A stretch of DNA of 64,000 nt from Paractinoplanes pyxinae (GTDB lineage Bacteria > Actinomycetota > Actinomycetes > Mycobacteriales > Micromonosporaceae), in assembly GCF_026626335.1 (NCBI RefSeq), contig NZ_JAPNTZ010000008.1, positions 310,001 to 374,000 of the forward strand, in the 5' to 3' direction. The position numbers and the translations under genes are program-made. The notes below the pieces were generated by a model, which saw only the letters and a program-made list of their open reading frames with translations, was not told the origin of the DNA and ran no database searches. Positions 36,108 to 43,670 of the stretch are shown here, in pieces. Positions within the stretch are counted from its first letter, which is position 1. Each line of letters begins with the position of its first letter.

Positions 36108-36116
36108 GAAAGTTTC
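36108..36116. promoter_or_regulatory. LacI operator upstream of the GH3 gene
   Basis: GAAAGTTTC is a perfect 9-bp palindrome 31 bp before the GH3 start codon. It is the same core as the palindrome before the LacI gene at 31520. Confidence 0.65.
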
Positions 36117-36146
36117 GGAAGAACCCGAGGAACCAGGAGTCGCGCC

Positions 36147-38498
36147 GTGACCACAGAACCGGCACACAAGCCATGGCAGGACCCGGCGCTGACCGTCGCC
36201 GCGCGCGTGGACGCACTTCTCGCCGAGCTGACCCTAGAAGAGAAGATAGGCCAGTTGGGCAGCCGCTGGGTCGGTAACGACATGCAGGACGAGCAACAAA
36301 TTGACAACGAGGAAACCCTCAACGTGGCCCCCATGGCGGACGTTTTCGCCAAATCCGGGACAATCTCCCTTGAGGAGGCCAGCCGGCACGGCCTCGGTCA
36401 TCTGACGCGTGTGTACGGGAGCAAGCCGCTCACCCCCTCCCAGGGCGCCGCCGAGGTGATCCGTCAACAGCACATCGTCCTCGCCAACTCGCGCTTGAGC
36501 ATTCCCGCGATCGTCCACGAGGAGTGCCTGACCGGGTTCACCACCTTCGGCGCCACGGTCTACCCGGCCGCGATCGCCTGGGGCGCCACCTTCGACCCCG
36601 AGCTGGTCGAGCGGATGGCCGCCGCGATCGGCCGGGACATGGCCGCCGTCGGCGTCCACCAGGGGCTGTCGCCGGTGCTCGACGTCGTGCGCGACTACCG
36701 CTGGGGCCGGGTCGAGGAGACGATCGGCGAGGACCCGTACCTGGTGGCCCTGCTCGGCGCGGGTTATGTGCGCGGCCTGCAGAGCGCCGGGGTCATCGCC
36801 ACCCTCAAGCACTTCGCGGGCTACTCGGCCTCGCGCGGCGCCCGCAACCACGGGCCGGTGCCGATGGGCCGCCGCGAGCTGCTCGACGTCATCCTGCCGA
36901 CCTTCGAGACGGCGATCCGCGAGGCGGACGCGGGCTCGGTGATGAACTCCTACTCGGACATCGACGGCCTGCCCGCGGTGGCCGACCCGTGGCTGTTCAC
37001 CGAGGTGCTGCGCGACCGCTGGGGCTTCACCGGCACGGTCGTCTCGGACTACTGGGCGGTGCCGTTCCTGGCCAGTACGCATCACGTGGCCACCGACATG
37101 GTCGATGCCGGCGCCCAGTCGCTGACCGCCGGCATCGACGTCGAGCTGCCGGACACGCTTGGCTTCAGCACCGACCTGATCGGCCGGGTGCCCGAGGAGC
37201 TGATCGACCGGGCGGTCCGCCGGCTGCTCACCCACAAGGTCGAGCTCGGCCTGCTGGACGCGGACTGGACGCCGGAGAAGTCGGTCGCCCCGGCCGAGGC
37301 GGTCAACCTGGACTCGGACGAGAACCGGGCGCTGGCCCGCGAGCTGGCCGAACGGTCGATCGTGCTGCTCGACGCCGGTTCGGCGCTCCCCCTGGCTCCG
37401 GACGTCCGGAAGGTCGCGGTCGTCGGTCCGGCCGCGGCCGATCCGCGTACGTTCATGGGTTGTTACGCCTTTCCCAACCACGTGCTGCCGCGCTATCCCG
37501 AGGCCGGGCTGGGCATCGAGGTGCCAACCGCCGTCGAAGCGCTCGGTTCTGCACTTAAGGGCAGCGAAATTGTGTACGAACAGGGCTGCGCGGTCATCGG
37601 CGGTGATCAGTCCGGTTTCGCGGCCGCGGTCGAGGCGGCCCGCGGCGCGGACGTCACCATCGCGATGGTCGGCGACCTGGCCGGCCTGTTCGGGCACGGC
37701 ACCTCGGGTGAGGGCTGCGACGCCGAAGACCTGACGCTGCCGGGCGTGCAGGCCGAGCTGATCGAGGCGCTGCTCGCCACGGGCCGGCCGGTCGTGGTGG
37801 TGGTGGTTTCCGGTCGCCCGTACGCTCTTGGGGCCTTCGCGGATCGGGCGGCCGGCCTGGTGCAGGCGTTCATGCCGGGCGAAGAGGGCGGCGCGGCCAT
37901 CGCCGGCGTCCTCACCGGGCGGGTCAACCCCGGGGCGAAGCTGCCGGTGCAGATCCCGCGGCACGCCGGTGGGCAGCCCGGCACGTACCTGCAGCCCGCG
38001 CTGGGCGCCGAGAACACCGGCGTCAGCAACCTCGACCCGGCTCCCCTGTTCCCGTTCGGGCACGGACGCTCGTACACGTCGTTCGAGCTGGACGACCTGC
38101 GGATCAGCAACGAGTCGGTGCCGGTCGACGGCGAGTTCACGGTGACCGTACGAGTGCGGAACACCGGATCGCGGGCGGGCGACGAGGTCGTGCAGCTTTA
38201 CCTGAAGGACCTGGTGGCGCAGGTGACCCGGCCGGTCAAGCAGCTGACCGGGTTCGCCCGGGTGCCGCTCGAGCCGGGCGAGGCCAAGGACGTGACGTTC
38301 ACGGTCCACGCCGACCGCACCGCCTTCACCGGCCGCGACTACTCGCGGGTGGTCGAGCCGGGCGATCTGGACGTGCTGGTCGGCACCTCCGCGACCGATC
38401 TGCCGTGCACGGGCCGGGTGACGCTGACCGGCGACCTGCGCGTGGTGGCCGATCGCGACCGCCGGCTGGTCACCCCGGTGACGATCGAGAAGATCTAG
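36147..38498 (+). CDS. Intracellular glycoside hydrolase family 3 enzyme
   Basis: The 783-residue enzyme has the GH3 layout: a TIM-barrel domain with LTLEEKIGQLGSRWV, HEECLTGF, KHFAGYSASRGARN and the nucleophile Asp301 in VSDYWAV. An alpha/beta sandwich domain and a C-terminal fibronectin-like domain follow (NTGSRAGDEVVQLYLKD). No signal peptide is present, so it acts in the cytosol on imported oligosaccharide, probably as beta-glucosidase or beta-xylosidase. I chose the GTG at 36147 with AGGAG upstream; the frame is open 54 codons earlier, in sequence that contains the operator. Under LacI control by position. Confidence 0.92.
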   Translation: MTTEPAHKPWQDPALTVAARVDALLAELTLEEKIGQLGSRWVGNDMQDEQQIDNEETLNVAPMADVFAKSGTISLEEASRHGLGHLTRVYGSKPLTPSQGAAEVIRQQHIVLANSRLSIPAIVHEECLTGFTTFGATVYPAAIAWGATFDPELVERMAAAIGRDMAAVGVHQGLSPVLDVVRDYRWGRVEETIGEDPYLVALLGAGYVRGLQSAGVIATLKHFAGYSASRGARNHGPVPMGRRELLDVILPTFETAIREADAGSVMNSYSDIDGLPAVADPWLFTEVLRDRWGFTGTVVSDYWAVPFLASTHHVATDMVDAGAQSLTAGIDVELPDTLGFSTDLIGRVPEELIDRAVRRLLTHKVELGLLDADWTPEKSVAPAEAVNLDSDENRALARELAERSIVLLDAGSALPLAPDVRKVAVVGPAAADPRTFMGCYAFPNHVLPRYPEAGLGIEVPTAVEALGSALKGSEIVYEQGCAVIGGDQSGFAAAVEAARGADVTIAMVGDLAGLFGHGTSGEGCDAEDLTLPGVQAELIEALLATGRPVVVVVVSGRPYALGAFADRAAGLVQAFMPGEEGGAAIAGVLTGRVNPGAKLPVQIPRHAGGQPGTYLQPALGAENTGVSNLDPAPLFPFGHGRSYTSFELDDLRISNESVPVDGEFTVTVRVRNTGSRAGDEVVQLYLKDLVAQVTRPVKQLTGFARVPLEPGEAKDVTFTVHADRTAFTGRDYSRVVEPGDLDVLVGTSATDLPCTGRVTLTGDLRVVADRDRRLVTPVTIEKI

Positions 38499-41400
38499 CC
38501 GGCGAGGAGCCGGGCCAGCTCGGTCCGGCTCCGGACGCCGAGGCGCGCGAAGACGTTGCGCAGGTGATGGTCGATCGTGCGGGGGCTCAGGTGCAGTTGC
38601 TGGGCCACCTCACGGTTGGTCGCGCCCTCGGCGACCAGGCCGGCGATGCGTTCCTGCTGGGCGGTGAGCGGGGCGCGGCCGACCGGGCCGATCCGCTCCC
38701 CCGCCGCCCGCAGTTCCCGGGCGGCCTGCTCGGCCCACGGCTGCGCGTCGAAGCGGTGGAAGTGCTCGACGGCCCGGCGCAGGTGGTCGCGGGCCTCCGC
38801 CGGCCGGCGACGGCGCCGCAGATGCCGCCCGTACAGAAGCTCGGTGTGGGCCAGGGCGAAGCCGGCGTCCTCGTCGCGATCGTGCCAGCCCAGCGCCTCG
38901 CGGAAGTAGTCGTCGGCCGCCTCGGCCTCGGTCAGCGCCCGGCACCGGCTGCGCAGGGCGAGCCAACCGGGTTGCCTGGTGCGGGCGGCCCACTCGTCGA
39001 AGACGTCGCTCCCCGATCCCCCGGCCTCGACCAGATGCGGCGCGATCGCCACCCGCAACGTCATCGAGCCGGTGCGGGCGATGCGGGCGAGACGTTCGGC
39101 GGCGGACTCGGGCCGCCCGGCCACCAGATCGAGCAGCGCCTCGGCCCAGTCACCCAGGGCGCCACGCCGCTCGCGACTCGTTTCCACGTCCCCCCGGAAG
39201 GCAGCCAGCAGACCGAGCAGATCGTCGTGCGCGTCGGCCAGATCGGGACGTCCGGCGGCCCTGGCGACGGCGGCTCCGTCCAGCGCGGCCTCGGTCGCCG
39301 CGTCATGGCGACCGGCGGCCAGCTCGGCGAAGGCGGTCACTTCCAAGGCTTCGGGCACGAGCGGCGCGTTGCCGGTCTCGCGGGCCAGAATGACAGCGCG
39401 CCGGGCCAGCCGAGCCGCGCGGCGGTCCTGGCCGAGCAGAATCCCGGTGCTCGCGGCCCGGGTGAGCGCGGCCGGGTCGGAGGTGTGGTCGGCCAGCCGC
39501 AGGACCTCGCGTAGATGCCCGAACGCGGTGTCGTGGTCGCCGGTCATCAGGTCGGCCAGACCCACCACCTGATGCAGGGCCATGTCGGTGGCCGGGCGCC
39601 CGTCACGGCACCGGGCGGCGGCCTGGCGGGCCAGGCGGGGATAGCGGCCCGGTTCCCCCGTACGACCGCAAGCCTCACCGGCCACCAGCAGGGCCTCAAC
39701 CGCGCCGGCAGGGTCGGCCGTCATCAGCTCGCCGGCCACGTCGAGCAGAGCCTCGCGCGACTCGGCGGGCGCCCGGCGCAGGCGCATCTCGGCGATCAGC
39801 GCCTGGGCCCGGCCCCGTACGGCGGCGCTCCCCCGCAGTTGGGCGGCGCGGCGCAGTAGTGGCCGGGCGTCCTGGGGACGGCCCGCAGCCATCGCCGAAC
39901 GGGCCGCTTGCAGAAGCGCTCGAGCTTCGCCGGCCGGGGTGCCGCTGAGGTCCGCGGCGTAGCGCTGAGCGGCGAACGCTTCCGGGGGCGGCGCGGCCTC
40001 AGCAGCAATCAGAAGATCACGAGCCAGGTCGTCATCCGGCGCGGCAGCGACGGCCGCACGGTGCAGCAACGCCTGCAGGGTGCGGCCGCGGCTGCCCAGA
40101 ACCTCGGCGAGGGCCAGGTGGGCGGCTTGCCGGCGGCCGATAGGTTCCTCGTCGTACGCGACCAGCCGCAGCACACCCGGCTGGAAGCGCACCCCGTCGG
40201 CGTCGGCCACGATCAGCCCTGCCCGCTCTGCCGGTTCCAGATCGCCAATACCAATGCCGACGCCGTCCGCGGACGCGAGGACAGCACGGCCCGTCTCGCC
40301 CGCCGCCTCGGTAACGAAACCAACCGTCTGGTTGGCAAGAGCGGACGCGGCACGGCCTGGCATGTTGCCCCGCTCGGCGTCGAAACCAACCGGCTGGTTG
40401 GCAAGCGCGGAGGGCGCGCGGCCCGGCTCGTTGCCCCGCTCGGCATCCAAACCAACCGGCTGGTTGGCAAGCGCGGAGGCGGTGCGGTCCGGCTCGCTGC
40501 CCGGCTCAGCGCCTGAACCAACCGGCTGGTTGGCAGGCAAGGGCGCTGATTCCTCCGGCTCGGCGTTGAAACCAACCGGCTGGTTGGCAGAAGCGCGAGC
40601 GTCGGGCCGTCTCGTTTCGGTGCCGGTTGTGGCTACTCGGCCCGCTGCGGCGATCAGGTCGGACGGGCGGGCGGCCGGGTCGGCGGCGGCCAGCAGGAGT
40701 AGGCGGCGGGTCGCTTCCGGCAGCGCGTCCAGGGCCGTACGGAATCGGAGCCTTAAGGGGCTTCGGGCGGGCAGCGAGACAGGCGGCGGCGCCAGGCCTC
40801 GCCGCTGTTGCGGTGTCAGCGAGGCGGCCAGTTCGGCGAGAGCGGCGGGATGCCCCTCGGCCAGCGCGGTCAGGGCAGATGCGACCTCGGCGGTGACGTC
40901 CGGGGCGTGCTGGCGGATCAACGCGTGGCTTGCCTCGGCGTCGAGTGGGGTCAGGCGGCGCGTCGGGAGACCACCGGCGGCCGCGTCCGATGTGACCGAG
41001 GCCAGGATCGCCACCGGAAGGTCGTGGATACGGCGGGCGAGCATCCGCATCTGCTGCCACGACAAGGGATCGAGCAGGTCGGCGTCGTCGAGCAGGCAGA
41101 GCACCGGTCCGCTCGCGGTCACCTTCCGGAGCAGCGCCTGCAGGCTCAGAGCGAGCACAAGCGGCTCGGGAAGTTCGCGCCCGGCGACCAGCGAAGCGAG
41201 CGGCCCGGCACTCAGCAGAGCGATCGACCCGGCACCAAACGAAGCGAGCGGCCCGGCACCTAACGAAGCGAGCGGTCCAGCCTCCAGCGACGCGAACGGA
41301 CCGGCACCCGGCGAAGCGAGCGGACCGCCATCCACCGAGGCGAGCGGTTCAGCCTCCGGCGAAGCGAGCGGACCGGCATCCAGCGAAGTGAGCGGCGAGG

Positions 41401-41617
41401 CGAGCGGGGCGAGCAGGCGCTGCAGGCCGGCGCCCGACAGGGTGGACTCGTCGGCGTAGCCGGGGGCGGCGAGCACCGTCCATCCGTCCAGCCCGGCTGC
41501 GGCGGCCCGCAGCGTCGTCGTACGGCCCTCGCCTATTGCGCCGGCCAGCACCAGCGCGCCGCCACGGCCTGCGGCGGCGGCTGTCAGAAGTTCATGCACT
41601 GTGGGTGCATTTTCCAT
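38495..41617 (-). CDS. LAL-type LuxR-family regulator with internal repeats
   Basis: The ~1040-residue protein starts MENAPTVHELLTAAAAGRGG. The P-loop is GAIGEGRTTT, with Arg where LAL proteins have Lys; Walker B is LCLLDDADLLD. A TPR-like helical region follows. A C-terminal LuxR HTH lies at the end (LTAQQERIAGLVAEGATNRE, VAQQLHLSPRTIDHHLRNVFARLGV). Two insertions are unusual: nine 8-residue repeats (GPLAS...) near residue 70-140 and five ~22-residue units with NQPVGF at ~345-435. It is divergent from the cutinase gene by 182 bp and could regulate it. The start is chosen by position relative to the ATPase domain; a GTG further upstream is open. Confidence 0.85.
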   Translation of the reverse strand: MENAPTVHELLTAAAAGRGGALVLAGAIGEGRTTTLRAAAAGLDGWTVLAAPGYADESTLSGAGLQRLLAPLASPLTSLDAGPLASPEAEPLASVDGGPLASPGAGPFASLEAGPLASLGAGPLASFGAGSIALLSAGPLASLVAGRELPEPLVLALSLQALLRKVTASGPVLCLLDDADLLDPLSWQQMRMLARRIHDLPVAILASVTSDAAAGGLPTRRLTPLDAEASHALIRQHAPDVTAEVASALTALAEGHPAALAELAASLTPQQRRGLAPPPVSLPARSPLRLRFRTALDALPEATRRLLLLAAADPAARPSDLIAAAGRVATTGTETRRPDARASANQPVGFNAEPEESAPLPANQPVGSGAEPGSEPDRTASALANQPVGLDAERGNEPGRAPSALANQPVGFDAERGNMPGRAASALANQTVGFVTEAAGETGRAVLASADGVGIGIGDLEPAERAGLIVADADGVRFQPGVLRLVAYDEEPIGRRQAAHLALAEVLGSRGRTLQALLHRAAVAAAPDDDLARDLLIAAEAAPPPEAFAAQRYAADLSGTPAGEARALLQAARSAMAAGRPQDARPLLRRAAQLRGSAAVRGRAQALIAEMRLRRAPAESREALLDVAGELMTADPAGAVEALLVAGEACGRTGEPGRYPRLARQAAARCRDGRPATDMALHQVVGLADLMTGDHDTAFGHLREVLRLADHTSDPAALTRAASTGILLGQDRRAARLARRAVILARETGNAPLVPEALEVTAFAELAAGRHDAATEAALDGAAVARAAGRPDLADAHDDLLGLLAAFRGDVETSRERRGALGDWAEALLDLVAGRPESAAERLARIARTGSMTLRVAIAPHLVEAGGSGSDVFDEWAARTRQPGWLALRSRCRALTEAEAADDYFREALGWHDRDEDAGFALAHTELLYGRHLRRRRRPAEARDHLRRAVEHFHRFDAQPWAEQAARELRAAGERIGPVGRAPLTAQQERIAGLVAEGATNREVAQQLHLSPRTIDHHLRNVFARLGVRSRTELARLLAG
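40318..40588. repeat. Five 66-bp palindromic repeats inside the LAL gene
   Basis: The 19-bp core AACCAACCGGCTGGTTGGC, with one base change in the first copy, occurs at 40318, 40384, 40450, 40516 and 40570. Spacing is 66, 66, 66 and 54 bp. CCAACC and GGTTGG arms can pair. In protein the units read as ~22 residues around NQPVGF, so the spacing keeps the frame. Confidence 0.92.
41193..41408. repeat. Nine 24-bp repeats inside the LAL gene
   Basis: Nine 24-bp units (consensus GAAGCGAGCGGACCGGCAC) start at 41193 and continue to 41408. They encode eight-residue units of the type GPLASLGA. They lie between the P-loop and Walker B segments of the ATPase domain. Spacing is a multiple of three, so they change length without breaking the frame. 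Confidence 0.88.
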
Positions 41618-41799
41618 GTCGCGAGTCTGTCGGGGCTGGGTGCGGGCCGGAAGACATCGACGCCGACTTTTCGGCTGATGAAATTTCGGAGGTGTTAACG
41701 GGCCATGACGGATGGCTGGTGATTTCGCCGATGCGCACCGGCGGCGAGCGCGCAAACACTGACCGCCATCAATTCCCTTAGCCCCCGGGAGCGTGTCAG

Positions 41800-42672
41800 G
41801 TGCAGCAGGTTCGCAAACTCCGCCGGATCGTTCTGGCCATGGCCACCGCGTCGGCTCTGGCCGTCGGTCTCGCCTCGGCGCCGGCCCAGGCCGCCGACAA
41901 CCCGTACGAGAGAGGCCCCGACCCCACCGCCGCCGTGCTCGACGCCAGCCGCGGCCCCTTCTCCGTAGCCACCGAGAACGTCTCTTCCCTGGTCTCCGGC
42001 TTCGGCGGCGGCGTCATCTACTACCCGACCTCCACCACGCAGGGCACCTTCGGCGCGGTCGCCATCTCGCCCGGCTTCACCGCCACCTGGTCGAGCCTGG
42101 CCTGGCTGGGCCCGCGCATCGCCTCGCACGGCTTCGTGGTGATCGGCATCGAGACCAACACGCTTCTCGACCAGCCCTCCTCGCGCGGGTCGCAGCTGCT
42201 GGCGGCGCTCGACTACCTGACCCGTACGAGTTCGGTGCGTTCGCGCATCGACACGTCCCGCCTGGCCGTGGCCGGGCACTCGATGGGTGGCGGCGGCACG
42301 CTCGAGGCCGCCCGCACCCGGCCCTCGTTGCAGGCCGCCGTGCCGCTGGCACCCTGGAACACCGTCAAGAGCTTCTCGACCGTACGCGTCCCGACCCTGA
42401 TCATCGGCGGTGAGAGCGACACGATCGCCCCGGTCAGCTCGCACTCGATCCCGTTCTACAACAGCATCCCGTCGGCCAGCGAGAAGGCCTACCTCGAGCT
42501 GAACAACGCCAGCCACTTCTTCCCGCAGTCGGCCAACACGTTCACCGGCCGGCTCATGGTCTCGTGGCTCAAGCGCTTCGTCGACAACGACACCCGGTAC
42601 GACCAGTTCATCTGCCCGGGACCGTCGAGCGTCTCCATCTCCGACTACCGCAACACCTGCCCGCTCGTATAA
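41800..42672 (+). CDS. Secreted cutinase-type polyester hydrolase (PETase-like)
   Basis: The 290-residue exported alpha/beta hydrolase has a signal peptide (KLRRIVLAMATASALAVGLA, cleaved near AQAAD, ~residue 31). The mature start DNPYERGPDPTAAVLDASRG and the body (FGGGVIYYPTSTTQGTFGAV; HGFVVIGIETNTLLDQPSSR) closely resemble Thermobifida cutinases and LCC, as I recall them. The triad is Ser161 (GHSMGGGG), Asp207 (ESDTIAP) and His239 (NNASHFF); Phe93 and Met162 line the oxyanion hole. Cys272 and Cys287 match the C-terminal disulfide. It should cleave cutin-like esters and perhaps aromatic polyesters. GTG start; GGGAG upstream. Confidence 0.9.
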   Translation: MQQVRKLRRIVLAMATASALAVGLASAPAQAADNPYERGPDPTAAVLDASRGPFSVATENVSSLVSGFGGGVIYYPTSTTQGTFGAVAISPGFTATWSSLAWLGPRIASHGFVVIGIETNTLLDQPSSRGSQLLAALDYLTRTSSVRSRIDTSRLAVAGHSMGGGGTLEAARTRPSLQAAVPLAPWNTVKSFSTVRVPTLIIGGESDTIAPVSSHSIPFYNSIPSASEKAYLELNNASHFFPQSANTFTGRLMVSWLKRFVDNDTRYDQFICPGPSSVSISDYRNTCPLV

Positions 42673-42686
42673 GCGACGCGCATGAA

Positions 42687-42712
42687 GAGGGGCTGACGAG
42701 AGTCAGCCCCTC
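42687..42712. terminator. Hairpin shared by cutinase and YnfA-type gene
   Basis: GAGGGGCTGAC (42687-42697) pairs perfectly with 42702-42712 around a GAGA loop. It lies 14 bp after the cutinase stop and covers the last codons of the convergent YnfA-type gene, so it is most likely the cutinase terminator. Confidence 0.8.
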
Positions 42713-43035
42713 GGCGCGTACATGATCACGCCCACCCCGACCAGGCAGACGACGGCGCCGATCACGTCGTAGCGGTCGGGGCGGAACTTGTCGACGACCA
42801 TGCCCCAGGCCAGCGAACCGGCCACGAACACCCCGCCGTACGCGGCCAGGATGCGCCCGAAGTTGGCGTCGGGCTGCAGCGTGGCCACGAACCCATAGGC
42901 GCCGAGGGCCACGATGCCGGCGCCGATCCACAGAAGCCCCTTGTGCTCCCGGACGCCCTGCCAGACCAGCCAGGCCCCGCCGATCTCGGCGACGGCGGCG
43001 AGCACGAACAGCAGGACGGACCGGAAGATCAGCAC
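42703..43035 (-). CDS. YnfA/UPF0060 family small membrane protein
   Basis: The 110-residue protein has four predicted transmembrane helices and the family motif FVLAAVAEIGGAWLVWQGVRE, with FGRILAAYGGVFVAGSLAWG and a C-terminal DVIGAVVCLVGVGVIMYAPR. The family resembles small multidrug resistance transporters by topology, but its function is not settled. The ATG overlaps the methyltransferase stop, so the two are co-translated. Confidence 0.92.
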   Translation of the reverse strand: MLIFRSVLLFVLAAVAEIGGAWLVWQGVREHKGLLWIGAGIVALGAYGFVATLQPDANFGRILAAYGGVFVAGSLAWGMVVDKFRPDRYDVIGAVVCLVGVGVIMYAPRG

Positions 43036-43652
43036 TATCCGAGTTTGACAGCGTGGATCCGTTCGATGCTTCCGGCCTTGACCCGCTCACTTTCGACGAT
43101 GTCGAATCCGGCCGCCACGACCAAGGGCCGCTGGCGACGGGTGAAGTGTTCGCCGGCCGTCGCGATGGTCACCCGCTCCAGCAGCCACTGGGCGGCCCGC
43201 ACCGGCGGCCACGAGCTGCCGATGTGGTCGACCAGCAGCAGCCGCCCGCCCGGCACGAGCACCCGGCGCATCTCGGCGATCGCGGCGCGCGGCTCGAGGA
43301 TGGTGCACAGCGAAAGCGCGCAGACGACCGTGTCGAAACTGCTTTCCCCGTACGGAAGGTGCTCGGCATCCCCTTCGCGCAGGTCGACCGTACGGCCAAG
43401 TTCTGTTGCCTTTCGACGGGCCTGAGCGAGCATGACCGGGCTCAGTTCGATGCCGCTGACCGTCGCCTCGGACGAGTAGAACGGCAGGTTGCGCCCGGTG
43501 CCGACGGCCACCTCGAGCACCCGGCCGCGGGCCCGCTCGCCGATCCACTCGCGGGCGCCGGTGAACCAGACGCGTTCGAGGAACACGATCTGCCGGTCGT
43601 AGGCGGGCGCGGCCTTGTCCCACACTTCGCGCGCCTTGTCGGTCGCACTCAT
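43035..43652 (-). CDS. Class I SAM-dependent methyltransferase (UbiE-like)
   Basis: The 205-residue enzyme has the SAM-binding glycine motif VLEVAVGTGRNLPFY, acidic motif II in SGIELSPVM, and DLREGDAEHLPYGESSFDTV with CALSLCTILEP. The C-terminal part resembles phospholipid and UbiE-type methyltransferases. The substrate is unknown. It is translationally coupled to the YnfA-type gene at its 3' end. Confidence 0.85.
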   Translation of the reverse strand: MSATDKAREVWDKAAPAYDRQIVFLERVWFTGAREWIGERARGRVLEVAVGTGRNLPFYSSEATVSGIELSPVMLAQARRKATELGRTVDLREGDAEHLPYGESSFDTVVCALSLCTILEPRAAIAEMRRVLVPGGRLLLVDHIGSSWPPVRAAQWLLERVTIATAGEHFTRRQRPLVVAAGFDIVESERVKAGSIERIHAVKLG

Positions 43653-43670
43653 GCGCCCGAGGGTAGCGAG

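Noticed and set aside
36234..38309. Minus-strand open frame of ~690 codons
   Set aside because: Antisense to the GH3 gene; no recognisable domain.
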